NCBI RefSeq assembly: GCF_001507545.1
Contig: NZ_LQBP01000009.1
Coordinates: 1-64,000, forward strand
DNA length: 64,000 nt
DNA from: Ruegeria profundi
GTDB taxonomy: Bacteria; Pseudomonadota; Alphaproteobacteria; Rhodobacterales; Rhodobacteraceae
Direction: 5' to 3'
In this document: positions 49,001 through 57,815 of the stretch, one piece after another
How the letters are laid out: the number at the start of each line of letters is the position of its first letter
Position numbering within the stretch: the stretch's first letter is position 1
The notes under the pieces: model-generated
The model's database searches: none
Told to the model about the DNA's origin: nothing
What the model saw: the letters and a program-made list of their open reading frames with translations, nothing else
Made by a program: the position numbers and the translations under genes

Positions 49001-49493
49001 CCAGAATACGGCGGCGGGCGCGGGGCTTGGCGTTAATCAACTCGGCAATGCGGTTCTGCCCAACAAGCGCGGGCGAATGCGCCCCGGTTGAAGCATCCGC
49101 AAACAGCATCTGCACATCACGGGCGCGCACGTCCTTGCCGTTGGTCTTATAGGCACTGCCCACGTCGCGCGTAATGCGCCTTACGATTTCCAACTGATCG
49201 GTGTCATTAAACCCGGACGGCGCGAGCCGTTCGGAATTGTCCATGGTCAGGACAACCTCGGCGAAATTGCGGGCCGGGCGCGTGGCGGCCCCGGCAAAGA
49301 TCACATCCTCCATCGCGCCACCACGCATCGATTTGGGGCGGTTTTCCCCCATCACCCAGCGCAAGGCTTCCAAAAGATTGGATTTGCCGCAGCCATTCGG
49401 ACCCACCACACCGGTCAACCCATCCGCGATGATCAGATCGGTTGGATCAACAAAGCTTTTAAAGCCGGTGAGTTTGAGTTTGCTGAAGCGCAA
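46038..49493 (-). CDS. smc: Chromosome segregation protein SMC
   Basis: SMC (1151 residues) is the condensin ATPase that works with ScpA and ScpB. Walker A is GPNGCGKSNLLEALRWVMGE at the N-terminus; two long coiled coils flank a hinge near residues 500-650; the C-terminal signature LSLLSGGEQTLTATAL and Walker B ICVLDEVDAPLDD close the ATPase. The coiled-coil regions are rich in Ala, Arg and Glu, which opens long spurious frames on the opposite strand. Length is normal. Confidence 0.97.
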   Translation of the reverse strand: MRFSKLKLTGFKSFVDPTDLIIADGLTGVVGPNGCGKSNLLEALRWVMGENRPKSMRGGAMEDVIFAGAATRPARNFAEVVLTMDNSERLAPSGFNDTDQLEIVRRITRDVGSAYKTNGKDVRARDVQMLFADASTGAHSPALVGQNRIAELINAKPRARRRILEEAAGISGLYQRRHEAELKLKGTESNLTRVDDVLEQLGTQLAQLARQARQAARYREIGEQLRQAEGMLLYRRWKEADIARQQAEEKLRDRTTEASRAEAEARAVAAKRAEIEEALPPLREEEAIAAAVLQRQQVQRDQLSDQETRARQTIETLTNRIQQLSNDIERETGLNRDAGQMIERLEWEARELAKAAEGHGDKVAEAAEVAREAASVLKDREDLLSQETEDMARLVARHQSAQRLVEDSRKTLARSEAEEEKARGAVDQAREALNNASDAFEAAQQGEEEAREAAEAAEEALAAADELRNETQSREAEARAQRSEAEGELGAIRAETSALAKLVERDTAEGGQVLDLLRVEPGYEKALGAALADDLRAPLVEGDGPSGWVQVASYDSDQPMPDGVEPLALHVSGPDRLSRRIAQIGLVDPDQGARLQALLKPGQRLVSRAGDLWRWDGFRAWAEDAPSAAALRLEQLNKLEALKQELSQADARAEGARAAHETLSQQLADVTEADRRAREARRAADQRMAETARQLSRAEADRNLAEGKLETLTLAVDRHKQDAMSARGQLREAEGALAGLGDLNTARAKVEDIKQTVEAARITMLTHRSTHDELRREGEARTRRAQEVTKDLSGWKHRLETAEKRIAELVERKESSEEDLSEAMATPGEIAEAREELNELIETAEGRRAEAADRLAEAESRQREVVTAERDAERQASEAREARAAAEARCDAAKESVTAAAERIAEDQQLTPNQLLNRLDVNPDQMPAADALEAEVNRHKRQRDAMGAVNLRAEEDAKEVQEEFDTLNSEKADLEEAIKALRSGIASLNREGRERLLTAFEQVNSNFAMLFKHLFGGGEANLVMVESDDPLDAGLEIMCQPPGKKLSTLSLLSGGEQTLTATALIFGVFLANPAPICVLDEVDAPLDDANVTRFCDLLDEMCRQTDTRFLIITHHAVTMARMDRLFGVTMQEQGVSQLVSVDLKKAEQMVA

Positions 49494-49633
49494 AGGTGAC
49501 GGGTCCCGTGATTCCTACGTATCGCAAGTCTGCGCAACGGAGTGGGCTTGAGTCAACGGAGTTGCGCAGGATATGGGTCATCAGGCCAATTTATCCACAA
49601 TATCTTGCCCGAATACGCGAAATTCTGCGTATG

Positions 49634-50044
49634 TCAGTATGGCGTGCATTCAAATACCTGGTAGCCGTATCCATGCCCCAAGTTTTCATAAATGCCATAG
49701 TCGACACATTCGTAGTTCGGGGTTGAAATCGCGGTCAGCAATAGACGCTCACCAGCCTCACGATCGCACCCCAACACCCCGACCGTTACCGAAGCATCCC
49801 CAAGCACGTCCAGAATAGGACAGCCAGAAACCTGCGCCATTGCCAATCCGGCCCTGTCCCGGATCGGACCTAGGCGCGGTGCATATTGGGTGTTGATCCG
49901 CACGGCCTCAGCCAGATGTCCGCGCACACGCACATCAAAGACACTGCCATTCACCGCGATGCGGGTGGCTGGTATGTCACGGAAAAAAGGGGTGCCAGCC
50001 GAACACCCGGCCAGCACCAACAGAAGGAACAGAAAGCGGATCAT
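49634..50044 (-). CDS. Hypothetical lipoprotein
   Basis: A 136-residue protein with a hydrophobic N-terminus and lipobox VLAGC (Cys14). The mature part contains five further Cys-free beta-rich segments until GCPILDVLGD and VLGCDREAGERLL, and ends with YECVDY and FECTPY. At least four Cys lie in the mature part, suggesting disulfides in the periplasm. It precedes smc on the same strand but with a 140-base gap. I recognise no family. Confidence 0.65.
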   Translation of the reverse strand: MIRFLFLLLVLAGCSAGTPFFRDIPATRIAVNGSVFDVRVRGHLAEAVRINTQYAPRLGPIRDRAGLAMAQVSGCPILDVLGDASVTVGVLGCDREAGERLLLTAISTPNYECVDYGIYENLGHGYGYQVFECTPY

Positions 50045-50089
50045 GCCAACAGCTTTGCCGCAATTTGGTTAACGGATCCTTTCCGGCAC

Positions 50090-51289
50090 TCAGGCCCGCA
50101 AGACATCCCCCAGCCGGCGGATGCCCTCACGGATCGTATCCTCATCCGAGTTCGAAAAGCTCAGGCGGATCGTATTGGACCCGGTGGCGTCCGGGAAAAA
50201 TGCCTGACCGGGAACAAAAGCCACCTTGACCGTTTCAAGCGCCTTTTCCAACAGATCGGCCCCGTTCACGCCTTTGGGAAGGGTCACCCAGATGAACATA
50301 CCGCCCTCGGGTCGGGTCCACTCCACTCCGTCCGGCATGTGCCGCTGCAGCGCGCCCAGCATTGTGTCACGACGTGCGCCATAGACGCGGCGCAGCTTGG
50401 GGATATGCGTGTCAAAGCAAGCACGCGCCACGTCGTTGACCGCCATCTGGTTGATGGTGGCCGAGTGCAGATCTGCGGCTTGTTTCATCAACACCAGTTG
50501 TGAAATGACGGGCTTCGCAGCCACAACCCAGCCCACGCGCAATCCGGGCGAGAGGGTTTTCGAGAAACTGCCACAGTACACAGTCCGGCAGTCTTCTATT
50601 GAACCTTTGCGCGCCAATTCCAGCGCCAACACCGGCGGGATCGGTTCACCATTATAACGCAGCGCCTGATAGGCTCCGTCTTCGATCACCGCACAGTTCA
50701 AATCGTCTGCCAAATCCAGCAGATCTTCGCGACCGCGTAGATCTACGGTCTCTCCGGTTGGGTTGGCGAAATCAGGTGACAGATAGGCAAATTTTACCGC
50801 GCCTTCACCCGCTGCTGCGGCATATTCAGGCTCCCCCTGATTGCCATTCACGTGAAGCCGATCAAAACGCGGTTCATAAGCGTTAAATGCGGCCAGCGCG
50901 CCCAGATAGGTGGGCCACCCAACCAGCGCAGTATCGCCCGGAGACAAGTACAATTTACCAAGGTAATCCAGCGCCTGTTGCGACCCCGAGGTGATCAGGA
51001 CGTTTTCGACGCCGCACTCAACCCCGATCTGCCGCATGTGATCGACCAACCATTCGCGTAGCGGAAGATATCCCTCGCTGACAGAGTATTGCAGCGCCAA
51101 GGCCCGGCTGTCAGGCGCAAGCGCGCGCTGGAAGGCTGCGGCAAACTCATCTGCCGGAAACAAGGTCGGGTCCGGAATACCGCCCGCAAACGAAATGATG
51201 CCAGGCTGGTCCAGCAGTTTGAGCAGCTCGCGTATCTCGGACGCCTTCATTCGCGATGTCCGGGTGGCGAACAGGTCTTTTGTCGACAT
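50090..51289 (-). CDS. PLP-dependent aminotransferase (class I/II, LysN-like)
   Basis: The 399-residue protein has the aminotransferase fold: IISFAGGIPDPTLFP, LQYSVSEGYLPLREW, ITSGSQQALDYLGKL, FANPTGETV, and the Schiff-base Lys in YCGSFSKTLSPGLRVGW. This subgroup includes 2-aminoadipate and aromatic aminotransferases; the substrate is not determinable. It is divergent from an FCD regulator 148 bases away, which probably controls it. Confidence 0.9.
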   Translation of the reverse strand: MSTKDLFATRTSRMKASEIRELLKLLDQPGIISFAGGIPDPTLFPADEFAAAFQRALAPDSRALALQYSVSEGYLPLREWLVDHMRQIGVECGVENVLITSGSQQALDYLGKLYLSPGDTALVGWPTYLGALAAFNAYEPRFDRLHVNGNQGEPEYAAAAGEGAVKFAYLSPDFANPTGETVDLRGREDLLDLADDLNCAVIEDGAYQALRYNGEPIPPVLALELARKGSIEDCRTVYCGSFSKTLSPGLRVGWVVAAKPVISQLVLMKQAADLHSATINQMAVNDVARACFDTHIPKLRRVYGARRDTMLGALQRHMPDGVEWTRPEGGMFIWVTLPKGVNGADLLEKALETVKVAFVPGQAFFPDATGSNTIRLSFSNSDEDTIREGIRRLGDVLRA

Positions 51290-51400
51290 GAGTCTCCTCC
51301 GTTCTCACATCGTCAGATTAACCGGCTATCGATAAGTGTCAATAATGCTGACCTTCTTGCTAAAAGCGGTATCCGCTTCCTTGAGCTAGCCACCGATACG

Positions 51401-51419
51401 TGGTCATATGATTTGACCA
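51401..51419. promoter_or_regulatory. Inverted repeat, probable FadR-type operator
   Basis: TGGTCA and TGACCA are perfect inverted arms separated by seven bases, lying 18 bases before the regulator's ATG and 112 bases from the divergent aminotransferase start. TGGTNNNACCA-type arms are typical for GntR/FadR regulators. Confidence 0.5.
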
Positions 51420-51436
51420 AATCGAGAAAATCACAC

Positions 51437-52207
51437 ATGCCCTTTCAGAAAGTCCGGACCGAAAAGCTGTCTATCGCAGTGGTGAAGCAGATCGAGTTGC
51501 TGATCCTGCGTGGCATCCTGCGACCGGGTGAGCGCTTACCGGCCGAGCGCGAACTGGCCGAAAGGCTGGGCGTCTCGCGCCCATCACTAAGAGAGGCGAT
51601 CTCGGAGCTTCAGAACCAAGGGTTACTTACCGCCAAGGCCGGGTCCGGCATCTATGTGGCCGAGGTTTTGGGGTCGGCCTTTTCCCCTGCATTGATCCGG
51701 CTATTCGGCAGTCACAACGAAGCGGTGTTCGACTATCTTTCATTTCGGCGCGACATGGAGGGGCTGGCTGCCGCGCGCGCCGCACGGCTGGGTTCGGACA
51801 GCGATCTTAAGGTCGTACAGGCGATTTTCGACAAAATGCAGGCAGCGCATGAGCGTAACGCAACCGAAGATGAAGCCCATCTGGATGCCCAGTTCCACAT
51901 GGCCATCATCGAGGCCAGCCACAACGTCGTGATGCTGCATATGATGCGGTCCATGTTCGACCTGCTGCAACAGGGCGTGTTCTACAATCGCCAAATGATG
52001 TTTCAGCAACACACTACGCGCAGCGCAATTCTGGATCAGCATCGCGACATTAACACGGCCCTCCAAGCCCGAGACCCAGAAGGTGCGCGCAGCGCAATCC
52101 ACCGGCACTTGGACTATGTTCAGCGCTGCATGGAAGATCACCAAAAAGCCGAACGCAACGAAGCCATAGCACGACAGCGCCTGCACCATGAGATTGGGAA
52201 CCGCTAG
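51437..52207 (+). CDS. GntR-family transcriptional regulator with FCD domain
   Basis: A 256-residue regulator. The N-terminal GntR winged helix reads GILRPGERLPAERELAERLGVSRPSLREAI, and the C-terminal FCD effector domain includes FDYLSFRRDMEG and the His-containing FHMAIIEASHNVVMLHMM, where metal or organic acid binds in related proteins. I start at the ATG at 51437; the upstream frame covers the intergenic region. Divergent position and the operator suggest control of the aminotransferase gene. Confidence 0.9.
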   Translation: MPFQKVRTEKLSIAVVKQIELLILRGILRPGERLPAERELAERLGVSRPSLREAISELQNQGLLTAKAGSGIYVAEVLGSAFSPALIRLFGSHNEAVFDYLSFRRDMEGLAAARAARLGSDSDLKVVQAIFDKMQAAHERNATEDEAHLDAQFHMAIIEASHNVVMLHMMRSMFDLLQQGVFYNRQMMFQQHTTRSAILDQHRDINTALQARDPEGARSAIHRHLDYVQRCMEDHQKAERNEAIARQRLHHEIGNR

Positions 52208-52219
52208 TTTTGCGGCCCC

Positions 52220-53080
52220 CTAGATGTGATGCATTCGGCGCAAAAGCGCGTGTTTCCAGAGTTTGGACCGTTTGAACGGCTTTGGATCATGTTTCGTTAA
52301 GCCCGGAAAGGTCGCTTCGGCCTCTTTGCGTTGGCGCAATTGAAGAGGGGCATCCAAAATCGCCTTGGTCAAGTCATTCGTTTCCGTTGCATTCCGTCGT
52401 TCGTGGTCGATGACTTTCAGCATCTCAGCGTGGTATTCATCAATCGCTTCGGACCTTTGTCCGCTGCGAACCCGAAACGCGCCGATTTGTTTGTGAACCG
52501 ACGTTAGTTGGGCATACCGTGAGAAGCGCAGCCAAAGCTCACCATCTACGGCAAGACTCAAGGACTCGTCTAAATAACCACCCGCGCGCGTCCAAAGACT
52601 GCGCCGCCAAAAGGCCGATTCCTGCTGTATCCACTGATAGTCAGCCGCCAAAAACCTCTCATGCGTCAAAGGCCGGGGACGTACAGCACACTGGACCTGG
52701 TCGTTCTCGTCAATAACAGTCAATCGTCCGGTCAACCATTCCGTCTTTTGGTTGAGCGTGAACAGTGATCCAACAAGCGACAAGCTGTCGGGCAACAAGA
52801 TATCATCAGAATTGATCCACCCCATGATTTCACCGGTCGCGAAGGCAAAACCCTTGTTTAACGCATTGGCCTGACCGGAATCCGGCTCGGAAATCATGTG
52901 CGAGAAATGGGGTCTATATTTTTCAATGATTTCGAGTGATCCATCCGTGCTGCCGCCATCGGACAGGATCAGTTCAAGATTGGGATAGTTCTGATCAAGG
53001 ACTGACCTTATCGTGCGTTCTATGAACTTGGCGCAATTCAGATTGGGGATCACGAGGCTGATCCGCGGCAACTCAGGCAT
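52220..53080 (-). CDS. Family 2 glycosyltransferase
   Basis: The 286-residue protein has a GT-A fold: RISLVIPNLNCAKFIERTIRS at the N-terminus, LILSDGGSTDGSLEI for nucleotide binding, and the DxD-like GWINSDDILLPDSL. The C-terminal part is helical and has EESAFWRR-like residues (QQESAFWRRSLW). It is not near a polysaccharide cluster, so its product is unknown. It lies between the FCD regulator and the ATP synthase genes. Confidence 0.88.
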   Translation of the reverse strand: MPELPRISLVIPNLNCAKFIERTIRSVLDQNYPNLELILSDGGSTDGSLEIIEKYRPHFSHMISEPDSGQANALNKGFAFATGEIMGWINSDDILLPDSLSLVGSLFTLNQKTEWLTGRLTVIDENDQVQCAVRPRPLTHERFLAADYQWIQQESAFWRRSLWTRAGGYLDESLSLAVDGELWLRFSRYAQLTSVHKQIGAFRVRSGQRSEAIDEYHAEMLKVIDHERRNATETNDLTKAILDAPLQLRQRKEAEATFPGLTKHDPKPFKRSKLWKHALLRRMHHI

Positions 53081-53152
53081 GTTTCGGTTTAATTCGAGAA
53101 TAACCGCTGAGGTGGTAAACTATTTTAAAAAAACAATCAAACCGATAGTTAA

Positions 53153-53178
53153 AGGCGAGGATGCATGCACCCTCGCCT
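53153..53178 (-). terminator. Probable terminator of the atp F0 operon
   Basis: AGGCGAGG and CCTCGCCT form an 8-bp stem around ten bases. On the minus strand it is followed by TTAACTAT with a short T run. It lies 72 bases after the atpF stop, before the glycosyltransferase gene. Confidence 0.6.
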
Positions 53179-53249
53179 GTTTCGAATTCGATCAAGCCAT
53201 GCAAAGCGTCCCTGAAACACTGTGGTACGCCTCACTTTGCACTGATTTA

Positions 53250-53810
53250 TCAATGCAGCTTTTCGCCTACATCCTCGATGGACGCATCGATCAACTTGTT
53301 CGCCTGCGCTGCCGTCATCTGCTTTGCCAACACCGCGTTGGCTGCCGAAACAGCCACGGTGACAGCCTGATCGCGCACTTCCTTCACAGCCGAGGCTTCG
53401 GCTGACGCGATCTGATCCTGTGCAGCGGCCAAACGGCGTGCGATGGACCTTTCCAGATCGGCCTTGGCCTGCTCGGCCGCCAGAGCAGCATCGTCTTTCG
53501 CCGCCGCCACAATGGCATCCGCCTGAGACTGAACTTCGCGCTGTTTGCGCTCGTAGGACGCCAACAGGCTGCGGGCCTCTTCATGCAGAGCGCGGGCTTC
53601 GTCCAGTTCGGACTTGATGCCTTCGGCACGTTTGTCCAGCGCACCGCCGATCATACCCGGCACCTTGAAATAGAACAGAACCGCGATAAAGACGATGAAG
53701 CCCAGAAGAACGACAAAGTCGGTATTGCCAAGCGAGAAGAACGGGCCTTTGGCTGCCAATGCCGGACTGGCTGCGCCAAAGGTCAGGATAAGGGCAAGAG
53801 TGTTCCGCAT
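53250..53810 (-). CDS. atpF: ATP synthase F0 subunit b
   Basis: The 186-residue b subunit has one N-terminal membrane segment ([17 protein letters not shown]), preceded by a signal-like hydrophobic stretch, and a long Ala/Glu/Arg helical stalk. It links F0 to F1 as part of the peripheral stalk. It is last in the leftward F0 operon and is separated from the b' gene by five bases. Alphaproteobacteria use b and b' as a heterodimer. Confidence 0.93.
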   Translation of the reverse strand: MRNTLALILTFGAASPALAAKGPFFSLGNTDFVVLLGFIVFIAVLFYFKVPGMIGGALDKRAEGIKSELDEARALHEEARSLLASYERKQREVQSQADAIVAAAKDDAALAAEQAKADLERSIARRLAAAQDQIASAEASAVKEVRDQAVTVAVSAANAVLAKQMTAAQANKLIDASIEDVGEKLH

Positions 53811-53815
53811 GTCAC

Positions 53816-54367
53816 TTATCCTTTCATCTGCGCGTCAACGGCACTGTCGATGGCTTTGGCATCTGCCTCGCCGCCCAGTGCGGTCACCAGTTCAGCCGCC
53901 GTATCCTTGGCAACCAATTGAATGCTTTCCAGCGCCCCGGCACGGATTTCGGCAATTGCCTTCTCCGATTCAGCCGCCTTTGCAGCGATTTCCGCATCCG
54001 CCTTTGCAATCGCGTCATCCAGACCAGACTGGATTTCAGCGCGGGCTTCCGCTGCGATACGCTGCGCTTCGGCACGGGCATCGGCCAGCGCCTTGTTATA
54101 GGCCTCTTCGGCCTCGACCGCCTTGGCCTTCAGATCTTCGGCCGCAGCCAGGTCATTTGTAATGGTCCCTTTGCGCTCGGCCAGGATTGCCGCGATGCGG
54201 GGCAAGGCCACGCGGGACAGGACCAGAAAGATGACGACCAGCGTGATGACCAGCCAGAAAATCTGGTTGGGGAACCAATCGAAGCAGAGCTGCGGCATCC
54301 CGATGGCAGAGCCACCAGCGTCGACGCACGAGCCAGCTACTTCTTCGTTTACGGGTTCTGTCGCCAT
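53816..54367 (-). CDS. atpX: ATP synthase F0 subunit b'
   Basis: A 183-residue paralogue of b. [22 protein letters not shown] is the b' signature, followed by [26 protein letters not shown] and a long Ala-rich coiled coil. It lies between atpE and atpF, the usual alphaproteobacterial order. Some annotations call it atpG or atpF2. Confidence 0.93.
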   Translation of the reverse strand: MATEPVNEEVAGSCVDAGGSAIGMPQLCFDWFPNQIFWLVITLVVIFLVLSRVALPRIAAILAERKGTITNDLAAAEDLKAKAVEAEEAYNKALADARAEAQRIAAEARAEIQSGLDDAIAKADAEIAAKAAESEKAIAEIRAGALESIQLVAKDTAAELVTALGGEADAKAIDSAVDAQMKG

Positions 54368-54453
54368 GATGTCCTCCGTCGGAACATTGTCTTTACAACA
54401 GGTGGGCCGCTATGGCTTGGACCCACCTGCGCGTAAGGATCAGGTTCCGCAGA

Positions 54454-54678
54454 TTAGACGGCGAACATCAGCAGCAGCGAGACCAGGAATGCGAAGATCC
54501 CCAGAGCTTCTGCAAACGCGATACCGATGAAAAGGGTTGCGGTCTGCGACGCAGCCGCCGAAGGGTTGCGCAGAGCGCCGGCCAAGAAGTTGCCTGCTAC
54601 GTTGCCCACCCCGATTGCGGCTGCGCCGGAACCGATTGCTGCCAGGCCTGCGCCGATATGTGCGAGATCGCCTTCCAT
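54454..54678 (-). CDS. atpE: ATP synthase F0 subunit c
   Basis: A 74-residue proteolipid with two membrane helices. The glycine-rich first helix is [17 protein letters not shown]; the ion-binding Glu is in [11 protein letters not shown], and the polar loop RNPSAAAS joins the helices. The residues around the Glu (no Gln/Ser/Thr combination of Na+ types) suggest proton coupling. Its length is normal. Confidence 0.96.
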   Translation of the reverse strand: MEGDLAHIGAGLAAIGSGAAAIGVGNVAGNFLAGALRNPSAAASQTATLFIGIAFAEALGIFAFLVSLLLMFAV

Positions 54679-54747
54679 GATGTTTCTCCTTACGAATTGG
54701 AAGTTTCGATGTTGGGTTATCGTTCCTGTGCTCAGGGTCGCCCCTGA

Positions 54748-55506
54748 TCAGTGATGCGGATGCAGAGCGTCCTTCAGATAAACACAGGTCAGAATGGTGA
54801 AAACGTAGGCCTGGATGAAGGACACGAGGACCTCAAGGCCATACATTGCGGTGATCGCCAGAACGGACACGGGCGAGATCGCTGCAATCGCGGCAAAGCC
54901 TGCGAACACCTTGATAACCGCGTGGCCTGCCATGACGTTACCGGCAAGACGGATGGAGTGGCTGACAGGACGTACAAAGTACGAAATCAGCTCGATGATC
55001 GCCAGGATAGGGCGCAACGCCAGAGGCGCGCTCGACACCCAGAACAGGCTGAGGAACCCGGCGCCGTTTTTGACAAAGCCCAGAACCGTCACGGTCAGGA
55101 ACACGGCCAGTGCAAGCGGGATGGTCACAGCGAAATGCGATGTGGTGGTGAAGGACATGGGGATCATGCCCAGGAAGTTCGCGCAGACGATGAACATGAA
55201 CAGGGTCATGACATAAGGGAAATACTTGACACCCTCTTTGCCGCAGATGTCTTCCAGCATTTTATAGATGAAGCCATAGGCCAGTTCAGCCACCGACTGC
55301 ATCCGGGTCGGAACAATCGCGCGCTTTGAAGTCGGCCAGATCAACAGCAGCACGATTGCCACAATCGCCAGGAACAGCCACAGCGTCACGTTGGTGATCG
55401 TGAACATGCCCACCGCACCGTCACCGAACAACGGCTTAACGATGAACTGATCCATCGGGTGGAAAACCAGGCTGCTGCCCTCTGCTGCGGTGGTCTCAGT
55501 TGCCAC
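54748..55506 (-). CDS. atpB: ATP synthase F0 subunit a
   Basis: The 252-residue a subunit has about six membrane segments. The essential Arg is in [18 protein letters not shown], and FVVCANFLG-like residues ([12 protein letters not shown]) and the C-terminal [18 protein letters not shown] are conserved. It forms the proton half-channels beside the c-ring. It follows atpI by two bases. Confidence 0.95.
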   Translation of the reverse strand: MATETTAAEGSSLVFHPMDQFIVKPLFGDGAVGMFTITNVTLWLFLAIVAIVLLLIWPTSKRAIVPTRMQSVAELAYGFIYKMLEDICGKEGVKYFPYVMTLFMFIVCANFLGMIPMSFTTTSHFAVTIPLALAVFLTVTVLGFVKNGAGFLSLFWVSSAPLALRPILAIIELISYFVRPVSHSIRLAGNVMAGHAVIKVFAGFAAIAAISPVSVLAITAMYGLEVLVSFIQAYVFTILTCVYLKDALHPHH

Positions 55507-55508
55507 GT

Positions 55509-55841
55509 TCAGTCCCTCTCGTCCTTTTCGGCAGCCGTCGCCGCCGCTTGTTTCTCTTGAACCTCTTTGGCGCTGCGGAGCATAACCTTTACCCCGGCGA
55601 CAAGGCCCAGCAATGTAAACAGCACCAGAAAGATCGGGATCGTCCCGAGCAGGCTGTCCAGCCCGTATCCGATGCCAAATCCGATCCCCAGACCGGATAC
55701 CATTTCGATGACCATCCGCCAGGCAAGCTCGCCCCCGGACACGTCAGCATCTGCGCGGGTCTCGGGCTTTTTGGCCTTTTTCGCCGCTTCGATCTTGGCC
55801 TCAAGCTGCGCCATACGCTGCTTTTGGTCATCATCAGTCAC
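55509..55841 (-). CDS. atpI: ATP synthase subunit I
   Basis: The 110-residue protein has a charged N-terminal helix and two membrane segments, with the AtpI-type [21 protein letters not shown] and [11 protein letters not shown] parts. AtpI assists c-ring assembly or magnesium supply in other bacteria. It heads the leftward F0 operon. The F1 genes are not here; in this family they are in another operon. Confidence 0.9.
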   Translation of the reverse strand: MTDDDQKQRMAQLEAKIEAAKKAKKPETRADADVSGGELAWRMVIEMVSGLGIGFGIGYGLDSLLGTIPIFLVLFTLLGLVAGVKVMLRSAKEVQEKQAAATAAEKDERD

Positions 55842-56025
55842 GGGCGTTTTCCTCGCACAGTCTTGGGCTAGGTGCTAAGCGGCAAGACGCACAGAGTCAA
55901 CGGCCTTAAAGGTCGGAAATGCCGCAGGTTAACGAGCTGATTTTAATAAGTTTTATGGCGCCGCTGCCCAATCGTGAATTCGATCGCCCGCAGGGGTATC
56001 ACCTGAAAGGCAGGATTCAGCATAT

Positions 56026-56041
56026 TCAACCAAATGGTTGA
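56026..56041. promoter_or_regulatory. Operator-like palindrome at the ArsR gene start
   Basis: TCAACCA and TGGTTGA are perfect inverted arms two bases apart. The ATG at 56034 lies in the centre, so the site covers the candidate start codon. The sequence agrees with sites of SdpR-type ArsR repressors as I remember them, which supports autorepression. Confidence 0.55.
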
Positions 56042-56408
56042 CCAAACCGGGGCGCTGTGGTTCAGCGGTTGCATGTCCAATGATCTCGACACCGTGTTTG
56101 CGGCCCTCGCCGACCCTACGCGCCGCGCCATCCTCGCGATGCTGCTTGAGGATGACATGGCCGTCACAGACGTGGCCGAGCCGTTCGAGATGTCTCTGGC
56201 GGCAATCTCGAAACATCTGGTGATCCTGACCAAGGCCGGGCTGATCTCTCAGGAAAAACGAGGCCGTGTGAAATGGTGCAAGCTTGAGCCTGACGCCCTG
56301 CGCGCGGCCTCGGTCTGGATGCAGGGGTTCGGGCAGTTCGAACCGGTCAATCTGGACGCGTTCGAACGGTTTCTTGAAATCGAGCTGCCCGCCTCTGACG
56401 ACCCCTAG
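56034..56408 (+). CDS. ArsR-family transcriptional regulator
   Basis: The 124-residue protein has an ArsR winged helix: FAALADPTRRAILAML, then the recognition helix MSLAAISKHLVILTKAG and the wing. No Cys cluster for metal is present, so it is the non-metal SdpR-like type. Two starts are possible: the ATG at 56034 (MVDQTG), inside the palindrome, or the ATG at 56073 (MSNDLDTV). No SRPBCC gene follows, although such partners are common for this type. Confidence 0.85.
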   Translation: MVDQTGALWFSGCMSNDLDTVFAALADPTRRAILAMLLEDDMAVTDVAEPFEMSLAAISKHLVILTKAGLISQEKRGRVKWCKLEPDALRAASVWMQGFGQFEPVNLDAFERFLEIELPASDDP

Positions 56409-56414
56409 CCCCAA

Positions 56415-56828
56415 TCAACGCACAACGAAAACCGAAACGCTGGCATGATTGGCCAGATACCCTGCGTGGCTTGAAAAGATATAATCGGTGATCCGCGGGG
56501 CGTGGGTTCCGACAACAATAAGGTCAGCACCGATTTCCTCGGCGGTGCGCTTTAGGTCACCATCCACCTCAACTGCGACATCGACCGAGTGGATATTGCG
56601 AAAATCAACTTCGGCTCCACTCTTTTCAGCGAGCTGGTCCGCAAACGCGTTCAACGCTTCGCTTATCGCGGTGTCCGTAAGGGCAGGATCACCGGGCTGT
56701 GTGCCGGTCACGGTGACAAGAGTAATCTTGGCGCCCTGCCATTTTGCAAGTTCAGCCGCGACATCGGCTGCCTTGCGAACTTCGGGCGGCAGATGCAGGT
56801 CAACCGGGAACATGATATGGGCATACAT
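56415..56828 (-). CDS. Universal stress protein
   Basis: A 137-residue Usp domain: MYAHIMFPVDLHLPP at the N-terminus, then ADLIVVGTHAPRITDYIFSSHAGYLANHASVSVFVV at the C-terminus carrying a partial ATP-binding loop (only about the first Gly and the Ser-rich part are evident). Usp proteins respond to starvation and respiratory stress. It converges with the ArsR gene. Confidence 0.9.
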   Translation of the reverse strand: MYAHIMFPVDLHLPPEVRKAADVAAELAKWQGAKITLVTVTGTQPGDPALTDTAISEALNAFADQLAEKSGAEVDFRNIHSVDVAVEVDGDLKRTAEEIGADLIVVGTHAPRITDYIFSSHAGYLANHASVSVFVVR

Positions 56829-56900
56829 GGCGAAATCCTCCTTGATCCAGACCTAGGGGACTTTGCCAAAGGCGACCTTGATCTGTCTCAACGGTAGGGT

Positions 56901-57815
56901 CTAGTCCTGCACCGGCTCTGCTGCGGGCGTTGGTTGATCGTGGGACTTCAACAGCAGAACAAGCGCGATAACGGTCAGAAGCGCCCCAACGAAAACAATC
57001 AAGGTTGGCCACTGCTGACCCAGACCGACCTCCCACAGGATCACCCAACTGGGCGTCAGGTAGGTGTAAGCCATCACCTTTGCAGAAGGCAGGCGCAATG
57101 CCGCGAACTGAACCAATACAAAACTGACTGCCGTGGCAAAGATCGAGACGTAAAAAAGACCGACCCAGACGATCAGCGGCAGATTGGCCCAGTCGGTCGT
57201 CCGTATATCGGACCAGCCATACAGGGTCAGCAACACGCACCCCGCGACCAGCGTTCCAAACGTAAATACGACAGCCGGTTCACCCCTGTTCAGTTTGCGT
57301 ACCATTGGCGTATAGATCGCATGGGCCACACAGCCCCAGAAATAGATGATCTCACCGCCGCCGATCTCAAACGCTACAAACGCCTGCCAATCTGCACGGA
57401 AAATGACCCAAAGCGCACCAACCGCGCCAACGGTCAAGGCCAAAGCCATCCTAGGTGTCGTGATTTGCCGCAACAGCACCCACCCCGCCATGGCGGACAT
57501 CACCGGAGTGAGAGTAAACACAGCCGCCGCACTGACGGGTGGCGCGGTTTTCAATCCGTGGAACATCAGCACGAAGTAACTGGCAAACAGACCGCCAAGC
57601 ACCACGTATCGCCACGGTGCCTTTGCCGCACTGCGGGGCAGACCGGTGGTCATCCCGGCAGCCACCCCAATCATAACTGAGGCGATCAGGAACCGCGCTG
57701 CGGTGATCGCCTCGGGCGCGATCTGGTTGGCGATCAATGACCCAAGCGAAAAGCTGCCGGCAACCAGCGCCGAAAAGACCAGCATCGCCAGATGGCCCTG
57801 AGCTTGAGGGGTCAA
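56901..57815 (-). CDS. EamA/DMT family transporter
   Basis: The 304-residue protein has ten hydrophobic segments in two EamA repeats; ITAARFLIASVMIG and SAAAVFTLTPVMSAMAGW are in the first repeat, and the second ends LGQQWPTLIVFVGALL. I start at the TTG at 57815, which overlaps the LysR stop as TTGA; an upstream extension lies inside the LysR gene. The substrate of such metabolite exporters is unknown. The regulator is co-transcribed. Confidence 0.87.
   Translation of the reverse strand: MTPQAQGHLAMLVFSALVAGSFSLGSLIANQIAPEAITAARFLIASVMIGVAAGMTTGLPRSAAKAPWRYVVLGGLFASYFVLMFHGLKTAPPVSAAAVFTLTPVMSAMAGWVLLRQITTPRMALALTVGAVGALWVIFRADWQAFVAFEIGGGEIIYFWGCVAHAIYTPMVRKLNRGEPAVVFTFGTLVAGCVLLTLYGWSDIRTTDWANLPLIVWVGLFYVSIFATAVSFVLVQFAALRLPSAKVMAYTYLTPSWVILWEVGLGQQWPTLIVFVGALLTVIALVLLLKSHDQPTPAAEPVQD

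Noticed and set aside
53250..55841. ATP synthase operon lacking F1 genes as a deletion
   Set aside because: Separate F0 and F1 operons are the normal state in alphaproteobacteria.
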